DNA from: BM714 sp964484935
GTDB taxonomy: Bacteria > Bacillota > Clostridia > Peptostreptococcales > BM714
Length of the DNA: 64,000 bases
Assembly: GCA_964484935.1 (NCBI GenBank)
Contig: CAZAFW010000002.1
Coordinates: 65,333-129,332, forward strand
Direction: 5' to 3'
Numbering within the stretch: position 1 is the stretch's first letter; the number at the start of each line of letters is the position of its first letter. The position numbers were made by a program, and so were the translations under genes. A model generated the notes under the pieces. The model had not been told where the DNA came from. It was given only the letters and a program-made list of their open reading frames with translations, and ran no database searches. Below, in pieces: positions 8,306-16,567 of the stretch.

Positions 8306-10060
8306 TTATTTCTTGATATTATACTTTTCCCTGCCAGCGTAATGAGTGTGCAGAAACTCATGCGCAACATGGCTGTTTGGTTCTCCAAGGAATTCTTCGT
8401 AAAGTCTCGTTATGGAAGGATTCTTGTGGGACTTCCTTATTTCCAGGGATTCGTCCTCACCGTAAAGGGCCTTGGCTCTTTCAAGACGTATGTCGATTCC
8501 TACTCTGTTTGTAGCCGAAACATGAGGCTGTCCGCCGCCGTTGACACAACCGCCGTCGCAACCCATGATTTCGATGAAGTGGTAATCAGCTTCACCTGCT
8601 TTTATCATTTCCATGATTTTTTTTGCTCCAGCCGCACTGTGTGTGACCGCAGCCTTGACTGTAAGGTCTCCGATTTGAACTTCAGCTTCACGAATTCTTT
8701 CTTCTCCGCGAACCGCTTTGTATTCGATGGCCTCAAGGTCTTTTCCTGTCAAAACATCTGCTACAGTTCTGAGGGCGGCTTCCATGACACCTCCGGTTGC
8801 GCCGAATATTACGGCTGCGCCCGAATAGTCGCCGAAGTACTCGTCGAATTCGCCTTCAGCAAGTTCGTTGAAATCTATCGACGCCTGCTTGATCATTTTT
8901 CCAAGCTCTCTTGTTGTGATTACGGTATCAACGTCAAGATATCCGTCGCGTCCCATTTCTTCGCGCTTGCACTCGTATTTTTTTGCCGTGCAAGGCATTA
9001 CAGATACAACATATATTTTTTTCGGGTCTATGTTGTTCATTTTTGCGTAATGGGTCTTCATTACAGCCCCGAACATCTGGTGAGGGGACTTGCAGCTTGA
9101 AAGATGCGGCAAGAGTTCGGGATAGTTAAGTTCAGCGAAATTTATCCAACCTGGAGAACATGAAGTGATCATCGGCAGAACTCCACCGTTTGTGATTCTT
9201 CCTATGAGCTCCGTGCCTTCCTCAAGTATCGTAAGGTCTGCCGCGAAGTTTGTGTCAAACACCTTGTCAAAGCCCATCATGTGAAGAGCTGTTGCCATTT
9301 TGCCTGTCACGTTTGTTCCAATCGGATTGTCGAAGCACTCACCCAATGCGGCTCTTACTGCCGGAGCCGACTGAACTATGACGTGAAGATCGGGATTGTC
9401 TATTGCTTCCCAAACATCGTCGATGTTTGATTTTTCCCTAAGCGCCGCAACCGGGCACGCGTTAACGCATTGGCCGCAATAAATACAAGGCATTTCCGTC
9501 ATGCTTGAATTGAATGCAGGGCTTACCTCGGTATTGAATCCTCTATTTGTGAATTCAAGTATTCCTATTTCCTGTACGTTCTTGCAGGTTGCGATACACC
9601 TTCCGCAAAGTATGCATTTGCTTGTATCACGTACTATTGAAGGAGAAAAATCGTCGATTGTGGGAGTTCTCTTTATTCCTTCATATGAAACTTCCTTGAT
9701 TCCAAGCTCTTCAGTAAGCTTTTGCAGTTCGCATGATCCGTTTCTATCACAAACCAGGCATTCCTGGTTGTGGTTTGCAAGAATAAGCTCGACGACCATT
9801 TTTCTTGCTTCTCTGACACGTTTAGAATTGGTTTTTACAACCATTCCTTCTGAAACCGGAGTAGTACATGCAGTCAATAGAGCTCTTGCCCTTTCAACCT
9901 CCACCACGCAAACCCGGCAGGCACCTATCTCGTTGACGCCTTCCAGATAGCAAAGGGTCGGAATATGGATTCCAATCTCTCTGGCTGCTTTAAGAATAGT
10001 ATAGTCTTTCGGTGCTTGCACCTGGATACCATTTATAGTTAAAGTAACTTTTTCCACCAT
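8306..10060 (-). CDS. hndD: [FeFe] hydrogenase catalytic subunit (HndD type)
   Basis: This 584-residue iron-only hydrogenase produces or oxidises H2. Domains in order: [2Fe-2S] (C37, C48, C51, C65), His-Cys [4Fe-4S] (H97, C101, C104, C110), two [4Fe-4S] clusters from residues 149 and 192, then the H-cluster domain. H-cluster motifs are TSCSPGW at about 299-305, MPCTAKKYE at 356-364 and MGCDGGCVNGGG at 499-510. Oddity: the first motif reads Cys-Ser where many members have Cys-Cys; I believe this variant occurs in NAD(P)-linked multimeric enzymes, but it should be aligned. With the upstream hndABC genes it should form an NAD(P)-coupled, possibly electron-bifurcating complex. Confidence 0.95.
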   Translation of the reverse strand: MVEKVTLTINGIQVQAPKDYTILKAAREIGIHIPTLCYLEGVNEIGACRVCVVEVERARALLTACTTPVSEGMVVKTNSKRVREARKMVVELILANHNQECLVCDRNGSCELQKLTEELGIKEVSYEGIKRTPTIDDFSPSIVRDTSKCILCGRCIATCKNVQEIGILEFTNRGFNTEVSPAFNSSMTEMPCIYCGQCVNACPVAALREKSNIDDVWEAIDNPDLHVIVQSAPAVRAALGECFDNPIGTNVTGKMATALHMMGFDKVFDTNFAADLTILEEGTELIGRITNGGVLPMITSCSPGWINFAELNYPELLPHLSSCKSPHQMFGAVMKTHYAKMNNIDPKKIYVVSVMPCTAKKYECKREEMGRDGYLDVDTVITTRELGKMIKQASIDFNELAEGEFDEYFGDYSGAAVIFGATGGVMEAALRTVADVLTGKDLEAIEYKAVRGEERIREAEVQIGDLTVKAAVTHSAAGAKKIMEMIKAGEADYHFIEIMGCDGGCVNGGGQPHVSATNRVGIDIRLERAKALYGEDESLEIRKSHKNPSITRLYEEFLGEPNSHVAHEFLHTHYAGREKYNIKK

Positions 10061-10097
10061 TTACACCTCTCTTTTAGTTTATGGGTTTAGACGACTT

Positions 10098-11894
10098 CTA
10101 TTTCTTGACGATTGCATTTACAGGACATGCTTCCATGCATGCACCGCACTTGATGCATTTTTCGGTGTCAATAACATGAAGCTTTTTGACCTCTCCGCTT
10201 ATGCAGTCTACAGGGCAGTTTCTGGCGCACTTGGTACATCCTATGCAATCATCCGTTATATAGTAAGTCAAAAGATTCTTGCAGACTCCGGCCGGACACT
10301 TCTTGTCATTTATATGGGCTTCATACTCGTCCCTGAAATATCTTATAGTCGAAATTACAGGGTTTGGAGCAGTTTGGCCCAGACCGCAAAGAGCAGAATC
10401 CTTGATGGTGTATGCGAGTTTTTCGAGTTTCTCTATGTCGCCTTCTTCACCTCGTCCGCTTGTTATTTTCTCAAGCATTTCAAGCATTCTCTTTGTTCCT
10501 TCGCGGCAAGGAGTACATTTTCCGCAAGACTCGTCAACCGTGAAATCAAGGAAGAATCTCGCGATGTCAACCATGCAGTTGTCTTCATCCATGACGATCA
10601 TTCCGCCCGAACCCATCATTGATCCGAGAGCTATCAGGTTGTCGTAGTCAATGGGCTGGTCAAGGTGCTCATATGTTATGCAACCGCCTGAAGGTCCTCC
10701 AGTTTGCACGGCTTTGAACTTCTTGCCGTTGGGGATTCCTCCGCCGATTTCGTAAATGACTTCTCTGAGCGTTGTACCCATTGGAATCTCTATGAGTCCA
10801 GTGTTGTTTATTTTTCCGCCCAATGCGAATACTTTGGTTCCTTTTGATTTTTCGGTTCCGATTGAAGAGAACCATTCAGCTCCCTTTAGTATTATTTGAG
10901 GTATGTTTGCCAAGGTCTCAACGTTGTTTATTATTGTCGGCTTCTGCCACAAACCTTTGTTGGCAGGGAAGGGCGGCTTGGGTCTTGGCATTCCCCTGTA
11001 TCCTTCAATCGACTGCAGAAGCGCAGTCTCTTCACCGCAAACAAAAGCTCCGGCTCCAAGACGTATTTCCAAGTCGAAATCAAATCCAGTCCCAAAAATA
11101 TCTTTACCGAGAAGCCCGTTTTCTTTGGCTTGTGCAATAGCGATTTCAAGACGCTGCACAGCAATCGGGTATTCAGCCCTTATATATACGAAGCCTTGTG
11201 AGGCGCCTATTGCGTATCCCGCAATTGCCATGGCTTCTATTATTGCATGAGGATCGCCTTCCAATACGCTCCTGTCCATAAATGCGCCCGGGTCTCCCTC
11301 ATCGGCGTTGCATATCATGTATTTCTGGTCATTTTTTGCGCCTGCGGCAAAGCTCCACTTGACTCCTGTCGGGAATCCCCCGCCGCCACGGCCTCTGAGA
11401 CCTGACTGCTTTATATTATTTATTACATCCGCCGGCGACATTTCCGTTAAAACTTTACCAAGAGCCGCATATCCATCCATGGCAATATACTCTTCTATAT
11501 TCTCCGGATCGATGACTCCGCAGTTCCTGAGCGCTACACGCATTTGCTTTTGATAGAAATCTACTTCATTTATTGATTTTACCTGGTCGGAAGCTTCCTC
11601 AAGCGATTCATAGTAAAGAAGGTCTCTTACTATTCTTCCCTTTAGCAGGTGTTCTTCGGTTATAGTTTTTGCGTCTTCAGGCTTGACGTGAGCGTAAAAA
11701 GAACCTTCAGGATAAACTACAACGACAGGCCCAACTTCGCAAAGTCCAAAGCAACCAGTCCTTATTACTTTCACTTCTTTTTCCAATCCGTTTTTCTTGA
11801 TTTCCTCGTAAAAACGTTCTTCCACCAGGTCCGATCCGGAAGAAGTGCAACCCGTTCCACCGCAAATCAATACATGCGATCTATACAATTCCAT
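10098..11894 (-). CDS. hndC: NADH/NADP-dehydrogenase subunit of hydrogenase (NuoF-like, HndC)
   Basis: About 598 residues. An N-terminal thioredoxin-like [2Fe-2S] domain (CGGTGCTSSG, TGCFGLCEVGP) is followed by the NuoF core, with FMN-binding GRGGGGFPTGVKWSFA and NADH-binding GAGAFVCGEETALLQSIEG. Then come the [4Fe-4S] motif CGKCTPCREGTKRM and a C-terminal two-cluster ferredoxin domain (CIGCTKCARNCP, CIKCGACMEACP). It links nicotinamide cofactor, FMN and Fe-S relay in the hydrogenase complex. The start is the ATG at 11894; GGGAGG lies within the five extra codons of the longer frame. It sits between hndB and hndD. Confidence 0.94.
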   Translation of the reverse strand: MELYRSHVLICGGTGCTSSGSDLVEERFYEEIKKNGLEKEVKVIRTGCFGLCEVGPVVVVYPEGSFYAHVKPEDAKTITEEHLLKGRIVRDLLYYESLEEASDQVKSINEVDFYQKQMRVALRNCGVIDPENIEEYIAMDGYAALGKVLTEMSPADVINNIKQSGLRGRGGGGFPTGVKWSFAAGAKNDQKYMICNADEGDPGAFMDRSVLEGDPHAIIEAMAIAGYAIGASQGFVYIRAEYPIAVQRLEIAIAQAKENGLLGKDIFGTGFDFDLEIRLGAGAFVCGEETALLQSIEGYRGMPRPKPPFPANKGLWQKPTIINNVETLANIPQIILKGAEWFSSIGTEKSKGTKVFALGGKINNTGLIEIPMGTTLREVIYEIGGGIPNGKKFKAVQTGGPSGGCITYEHLDQPIDYDNLIALGSMMGSGGMIVMDEDNCMVDIARFFLDFTVDESCGKCTPCREGTKRMLEMLEKITSGRGEEGDIEKLEKLAYTIKDSALCGLGQTAPNPVISTIRYFRDEYEAHINDKKCPAGVCKNLLTYYITDDCIGCTKCARNCPVDCISGEVKKLHVIDTEKCIKCGACMEACPVNAIVKK

Positions 11895-11930
11895 TTCCTT
11901 ACCTCCCAATATCTTAAATTTTTGTCCGAT

Positions 11931-12293
11931 TTATGCATTTGCTCCGATTGTATACTCACTGACCACTTTACCGTTTACGATATGGTCGGCAATAACCTTA
12001 CGGGCTTTTTCCGGTGTCATTTCAACGTATGTAACCTTTTCTCCATTTTCTTCATAAATTTCCACTATCGGCTCAAGTCTGCAGACTCCTATGCATCCGG
12101 TTTGAACCACTTCAACATCATTAAGATTTCTTTTCTTTACTTCTTCAACCAACGAAAGAAGAACAGGTCTTGCTCCGGCTGCGATTCCGCATGTTGCCAT
12201 TCCTACTACAATCCTTGTCCCCTTTTTCCCTCTGAGATCGATTTTTCCTTTTGCTTCATCTCTTATCTTTGCCAATTCAGCTAAAGTTTTCAT
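11931..12293 (-). CDS. hndB: Thioredoxin-like [2Fe-2S] subunit of hydrogenase (HndB)
   Basis: This 120-residue protein has the four-Cys pattern of thioredoxin-like [2Fe-2S] ferredoxins: CGIAAGARP, then TGCIGVCRLEPIV. It matches the small HndB subunit of NADP-reducing hydrogenases and the N-terminal domain of the neighbouring HndC. One feature to check is the first cluster motif, which carries a single Cys (TCGIAAGA) where many relatives have two closer Cys. It is 25 bases downstream of hndA. Confidence 0.88.
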   Translation of the reverse strand: MKTLAELAKIRDEAKGKIDLRGKKGTRIVVGMATCGIAAGARPVLLSLVEEVKKRNLNDVEVVQTGCIGVCRLEPIVEIYEENGEKVTYVEMTPEKARKVIADHIVNGKVVSEYTIGANA

Positions 12294-12318
12294 TTTTTCC
12301 CTCCTAATAAAGGCGTCT

Positions 12319-12807
12319 TTATTTGTATTGCTTCAAAATGCCGGTAATTTGTCCCGGCTCCAATCTTCCATAAACTTTTTCGTTGATTACCATAACAGGA
12401 GCCAACCCGCAGCATCCGAGACACCTTGTGGCTTCAAGCGTAAACTTGCCGTCCTTGGACGTTTCTCCCACTTTGATTCCAAGTTCAGTTTCAAGACGGT
12501 CAAGAATGTTCTGCGCGCCTTTTACATAGCAGGCAGTTCCCAAACACAATCCAACTACAAACTCACCTTTTGGAACTAGTGAAAACTGTGAATAAAATGT
12601 CACAACTCCGTAAATCTCCGCAAGCGATATGTCAAGCTTTCCGGAAATGACTTTCTGCACTTCGATTGGAAGTGCTCCAAAAATACTTTGCGCTTCATGC
12701 AAAATTGGCATCAAAGCACCTTTTCGGTCTTTGTTGGCTTCAATCACTTGATCCAACGCGGCAAAATTCTCTTCGTTCAAAATTTCTTTCATGACTTGGT
12801 TTTCCAT
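12319..12807 (-). CDS. hndA: NuoE-like [2Fe-2S] subunit of hydrogenase (HndA)
   Basis: 162 residues. Hallmarks of the NuoE/HndA family are LPIEVQKVISGKLDISLAEIYGVVTFYSQFS, the first cluster pair in GLCLGTACYVKGAQ and the second pair in EATRCLGCCGLAPVMVINEKVYG. It relays electrons between the flavin subunit and the hydrogenase. First gene of the four-gene operon; ATG behind GGGGAGG. The upstream region carries a Rex-like site and a 27-base palindrome. Confidence 0.93.
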   Translation of the reverse strand: MENQVMKEILNEENFAALDQVIEANKDRKGALMPILHEAQSIFGALPIEVQKVISGKLDISLAEIYGVVTFYSQFSLVPKGEFVVGLCLGTACYVKGAQNILDRLETELGIKVGETSKDGKFTLEATRCLGCCGLAPVMVINEKVYGRLEPGQITGILKQYK

Positions 12808-12832
12808 TTTACCTCCCCTTTTCTCACATATA

Positions 12833-12859
12833 GGTTTACTGATTTTAAATCAATAAACC
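12833..12859. promoter_or_regulatory. 27-bp near-perfect palindrome in hnd leader
   Basis: GGTTTACTGATTT-T-AAATCAATAAACC is an inverted repeat, with arms matching except at two central-flank positions, 26 to 52 bases upstream of the hndA ATG. Its size and symmetry fit a dimeric repressor operator, or a weak RNA hairpin in the 5' leader. The binding protein is unknown. Confidence 0.5.
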
Positions 12860-12885
12860 CATATTTAATCTTGGCTGGCGGTTAA

Positions 12886-12903
12886 TTGTTTAAATTTTCA
12901 CAA
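12886..12903. promoter_or_regulatory. Candidate Rex (NADH/NAD+ sensor) operator upstream of hnd operon
   Basis: Read on the minus strand this is TTGTGAAAATTTAAACAA, close to the known Rex consensus TTGTTAA-N4-TTAACAA. Rex commonly represses fermentative redox genes, including hydrogenases, in Clostridia. The site lies 79-96 bases upstream of the hndA start. The assignment is inferred from motif and context only. Confidence 0.5.
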
Positions 12904-13111
12904 TTATTCGTTATAAATTAAACAATCCCTATTGAAATAATAACATCTACAGATTGTATTTACAATGGGATTAACCCCTACCGCTATTGAACTTTGATGG
13001 TGTTTAATGATAAAATACAATAAAACATTGCAAATTCCTGTTATGGATATAATGTATGATCAATTTGATTGAAGACATGACTTCTTTATATCAATTTTAG
13101 GGGCTGATAAA

Positions 13112-14407
13112 ATGACAAGACTTGATCTTGATGAATTTAATGTGTTGGAAAAAAAAGAAAGGGAAGGCACTTTTCTTTTTGTTGTTGAAAAAAACCATGC
13201 TCCAACCGTATGTCCCCACTGCATGACAGGCGAAAAATCCATTGTAAAGCATGGGAAGCGCGAGAGATACGTAAGGGACATCCCAATAGACGGGCATCCT
13301 GTCGATTTGCTCATTCTTCATGGCCGATACAGGTGCAAATACTGCGGAAAAACATTTTATGAAACAATCGAGTGCACCGACGGATTTTCGAAAATAACAA
13401 ACCGTTTTAAAAACAGCATCACAAACGAATGTTTCCGCAAGCCATTCCTGCAGGTGGCCAGGGACTGCGATGTTTCCCACACAACTGTTATGAGAGTATT
13501 CGACGAATCCATGCATTCTCTTGATTTGAACAGAAAAATATATGCGCCTGATATACTTTCCATAAACAGGCTTTTCATCAACAGGGAACTGCTGACTCTT
13601 TTCTGCGATCCTGAAAACGAACTACTCGTTGACATAAACAGGGACATAGGCGATTCCAAAAACACATCCTTCCTGGATATAATGGATCCCGACTTCAGAA
13701 ATATAATACTTGCAGATCCATTTTATATGCAAAGCAGATTCCTTCACAAGCGTTACCCATATGCCACCTTTGTACTCGACCGCTTTCAAGTCGAAAAGTT
13801 CATAAACAGAATATTCAAGTGCAAAATTAGAAAAACGCTATGGTTTAGGAAAATAAAAAACATCAGTCTCTTAAACGAAATACAATACGATTTTACAAAC
13901 AATCTCCCGTATGAAAACACAAAATTCGAGCATGCCTTTTTCAGGCTTGGAAGTTCTCCACTTTTTCAATCTTACAGAATGCTTATGGAGCTTAAACAGA
14001 TTTACAAATCCGAAAACCGAAAAGAGGCTGAAATCAAATACAACAATTGGAAAAACAAGGCGACAAACCATATCGATCCTTTTTATGTACGAATGGCCTC
14101 TGTGATGGATAAAATGAAAATGGAATTCCTCAATTATTTCAACTATCCCAATTCACATGAATCCATCCGAAAAATCAATAACCTTCCCCATATTATCGAA
14201 AGCCAGACTTACACCACTTCTTTCGAAGCAACGCGGGGAAGAATACTTTTTGGCAACTCCAGCATTCAAAATGAAGAAAAAGAAATACGACAAATAAATT
14301 TGAAACGTCCTGCGGCAAATCCAAAATGCTCCATTCTGGTTCGCAACAAGACATTGGGAGTTCATATACCTTCACTTATCAAGGAAATAGAACAAGGACA
14401 CTTCTAA
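13112..14407 (+). CDS. ISL3-family transposase-like protein, probably inactive or domesticated
   Basis: 431 residues. An N-terminal zinc ribbon (CPHC at about 35, CKYC at about 76), an ISL3-type helix-turn-helix (QVARDCDVSHTTVMRVFDE) and a DDE-like domain are visible. In active ISL3 enzymes the first catalytic Asp sits in a motif like GIDEF; here the equivalent reads LSINRLF, with Asn for Asp and Arg for Glu. The second Asp (NIILADPFY) and later Glu (NSHESIRKINN) appear kept. Only 22 bases separate its stop from uvrC, so there is little room for an insertion end, and no flanking repeats were seen. It may now act as a DNA-binding protein. Divergent from the hydrogenase operon. Confidence 0.75.
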   Translation: MTRLDLDEFNVLEKKEREGTFLFVVEKNHAPTVCPHCMTGEKSIVKHGKRERYVRDIPIDGHPVDLLILHGRYRCKYCGKTFYETIECTDGFSKITNRFKNSITNECFRKPFLQVARDCDVSHTTVMRVFDESMHSLDLNRKIYAPDILSINRLFINRELLTLFCDPENELLVDINRDIGDSKNTSFLDIMDPDFRNIILADPFYMQSRFLHKRYPYATFVLDRFQVEKFINRIFKCKIRKTLWFRKIKNISLLNEIQYDFTNNLPYENTKFEHAFFRLGSSPLFQSYRMLMELKQIYKSENRKEAEIKYNNWKNKATNHIDPFYVRMASVMDKMKMEFLNYFNYPNSHESIRKINNLPHIIESQTYTTSFEATRGRILFGNSSIQNEEKEIRQINLKRPAANPKCSILVRNKTLGVHIPSLIKEIEQGHF

Positions 14408-14429
14408 TGCGCATGCGCCTTATATGTCC

Positions 14430-16292
14430 TTATTTATTGAAATAATCCACTATTGCTTCGGCCGTTCTACGGTCGATTTCCTTGAGTTTTGAGAGAGTTT
14501 CGGCATCCGCCTTCTTGATTGCGTCTATAGTGCCAAAAGCCTTGAACAAAGCAATTTTTCTTTTTTCTCCCACTCCCTTTATTTCATCGAGAACGGATTT
14601 GCTTAGAGCCTGCCCCCTTAGCTTCTTGTGGTATTCGATTGCGAATCTATGGGTCTCGTCCTGAATTCGCGATATAAACTTTAGAAGATCCCTGTCCTGT
14701 TTTATTTCAATTGTCTTCTCCTTGTAAACCAAACTTTCCGTTTTGTGCTTCGAATCCTTTTTCATTCCCGCGACCGGAATGCTCAACCCCAAAGCTTCAA
14801 GAACTTCGGTAGCTGCGTGTACATGGCCCAAGCCTCCATCTATCAAAAGCATGTCCGGGAAATCAGAAAACTTGCCTCCAAGCTTAAGGTCCCCTTTTTC
14901 GATGGCTTCCTTTTCATTTAAACCGTTTTTAAAACGCCTGTACAATATTTCCTGCATGCTCTTGTAATCGTCCGCCTGATCGACTGTCCTGATGCGGAAA
15001 CGTCTATATGCACGCTTTGACGGCTCGGAATCCTCGAAAACAACCATGGAGCCAACCGAATACACTCCTGATATGTTTGAAATGTCATAGGATTCAATGC
15101 GTTCTATTTTTTCTTCCATTTTCAATGCCTTTTGAAGCTTGCCTGCTATAAGTTTCCTTTTAACCGCTTTTTCCTTTTCTTTTTCAGCCTGTTTAGACAA
15201 TATTTCAATAGCATTCTTTTCTGCCATCTTGAGAAGTTTGGCCTTATTTCCACGTTTGGGACACAGCAATGACGTTTTTCCTCCCCTTTTGTCTGACAGC
15301 CATTTTTCAAGCAATTGCCTGTCTGCGGGCAAAACCTCTAAGAGAATCTCCTTCGGTATATAAGAAGATCCTATATAATATTGCGAAATAAACATCATAA
15401 GAATCTCTTCGTCCGAAATTTCAAGCAGATCTTCAATCATGTAGTTGTCCTTACCAACTAATCTTCCTTCCCTTATATAAAAAATCATGAAGGAGACTTT
15501 TTCTTCATGCCTTGCCATAGCGATATAATCTTGATCCAATGGTTTTTCAAATATCACTTTTTGGTTTTCATGAATATACTCCACAGCTTTTATCTGGTCT
15601 CTTTTTTTAGCTGCATTTTCAAATTCCATGTTTTCGGCATGCTCCGCCATTTTCGATTTCAATTCCTTCAGAAGGTCTTCCGATTTCCCCTCGATTATTG
15701 CTATTATGCTCTTGATTAAATCATTGTAGCCTTCCGTGTCGGAATTCTTTCGGCATGGTCCCATGCATCTTTTTATATAGTAGTTCAGACATGGCCTCTG
15801 TCCTTCCTTGCCGAGCTTTTTCGCGCATTTTTTTATTGGAAAACTGTCGTTTATCAAATTGACCATGAGATTGACATAGCCGGTGTTGGGATAGGGTCCA
15901 AAATACCTGGCTCCGTCTTTCTTCACATTTCTCGTTTTTATAACGCGGGGATATTGCTCGCTTAGTGTCACTTTTATATACGGATATGACTTGTCGTCAC
16001 GCAGCATTATATTATATGGAGGTTTTTCTTCCTTTATGAAGTTGAGTTCCAGAACAAGCGCCTCGACTTCGCTGTCGGTTATGATGTACTCTATGTCCCG
16101 AACATGGTCCATCATTGCCTTGACCTTTGGCTCGAGAGTTCGTCCTCCGTTGACATACTGCTTGAGGCGCTTTTTGAGCGATTTCGCTTTCCCAACATAT
16201 ATGATTCTTCCATTCGAGTTTTTCATGAGGTATACGCCGGGCTCAAGAGGCGCTTTATTTACAATTGTTTTCAACTTTTCCACATTAATCAC
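14430..16292 (-). CDS. uvrC: Excinuclease ABC subunit C
   Basis: 620 residues. An N-terminal GIY-YIG nuclease domain (PGVYLMKNSNGRIIYVGKAKSLKKRLKQYV) makes the 3' incision. A UVR motif near residues 200-235 (MAEHAENMEFENAAKKRDQI) contacts UvrB. The C-terminal RNase H-like domain (ESYDISNISGVYSVGSMVVFE, LLIDGGLGHV) makes the 5' incision. The tail ends in a helix-hairpin-helix region (LDEIKGVGEKRKIALFKAFG). Length is typical. It lies downstream of uvrA and uvrB on the same strand; a small plus-strand gene with its own terminator separates it from uvrA. Confidence 0.96.
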   Translation of the reverse strand: MINVEKLKTIVNKAPLEPGVYLMKNSNGRIIYVGKAKSLKKRLKQYVNGGRTLEPKVKAMMDHVRDIEYIITDSEVEALVLELNFIKEEKPPYNIMLRDDKSYPYIKVTLSEQYPRVIKTRNVKKDGARYFGPYPNTGYVNLMVNLINDSFPIKKCAKKLGKEGQRPCLNYYIKRCMGPCRKNSDTEGYNDLIKSIIAIIEGKSEDLLKELKSKMAEHAENMEFENAAKKRDQIKAVEYIHENQKVIFEKPLDQDYIAMARHEEKVSFMIFYIREGRLVGKDNYMIEDLLEISDEEILMMFISQYYIGSSYIPKEILLEVLPADRQLLEKWLSDKRGGKTSLLCPKRGNKAKLLKMAEKNAIEILSKQAEKEKEKAVKRKLIAGKLQKALKMEEKIERIESYDISNISGVYSVGSMVVFEDSEPSKRAYRRFRIRTVDQADDYKSMQEILYRRFKNGLNEKEAIEKGDLKLGGKFSDFPDMLLIDGGLGHVHAATEVLEALGLSIPVAGMKKDSKHKTESLVYKEKTIEIKQDRDLLKFISRIQDETHRFAIEYHKKLRGQALSKSVLDEIKGVGEKRKIALFKAFGTIDAIKKADAETLSKLKEIDRRTAEAIVDYFNK

Positions 16293-16370
16293 CGCTTTGC
16301 TTTCAATTAATCGATTTATGTGTTAGAATTATCTAAACTATTATTATTACTTAGGAGAGTGATTTGGGTT

Positions 16371-16523
16371 ATGACTAGCGACAAGCCCCCTTTACCGAGG
16401 CTTAAGGCCTTTGGGGCCAGCATTACAGTATTGCTAATCGTTTATTTTTTACAATTGATAGCATCAAAGGTTCTTATGGGCGGCAATAGTCTTCTTTTAC
16501 ACTTTGTCTCGTTGCGTCTATAG
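16371..16523 (+). CDS. Small single-pass membrane peptide (50 aa), function unknown
   Basis: A 50-residue frame starts at the ATG at 16371 behind AGGAGAG. It has a charged N-terminus (TSDKPPLPRLK), one hydrophobic helix (ASITVLLIVYFLQLIASKVL) and a short hydrophobic tail. It is on the plus strand between uvrC and uvrA, and is followed within 20 bases by a clear plus-strand terminator. That terminator supports a genuinely transcribed gene. I do not recognise a family. Confidence 0.6.
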   Translation: MTSDKPPLPRLKAFGASITVLLIVYFLQLIASKVLMGGNSLLLHFVSLRL

Positions 16524-16539
16524 CATTCCAATCACTCCC

Positions 16540-16567
16540 GAACCCTTTACGGGTTCTTTTTATTTTT
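16540..16567 (+). terminator. Terminator of the 50-aa membrane peptide gene
   Basis: GAACCC-TTTAC-GGGTTC is followed on the plus strand by TTTTTATTTTT. The T-tract overlaps the 3' end of uvrA on the other strand. On the minus strand there is no T-tract, so the orientation is clear. Confidence 0.85.

Larger units (their letters stand above)
12808..13111. other. Divergent intergenic region hndA / transposase-like gene
   Basis: About 300 AT-rich bases hold the leader and promoter of the hydrogenase operon (minus) and of the ISL3-like gene (plus). Besides the palindrome and Rex-like site there is a spaced repeat, ATTGTTTAA (12885-12893) facing TTAAACAAT (from about 12918). No terminal inverted repeat matching the other side of the ISL3-like gene was seen. 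Confidence 0.5.

Noticed and set aside
13000..14430. Complete insertion sequence with terminal inverted repeats
   Set aside because: No matching inverted ends or target duplication could be found around the ISL3-like gene.
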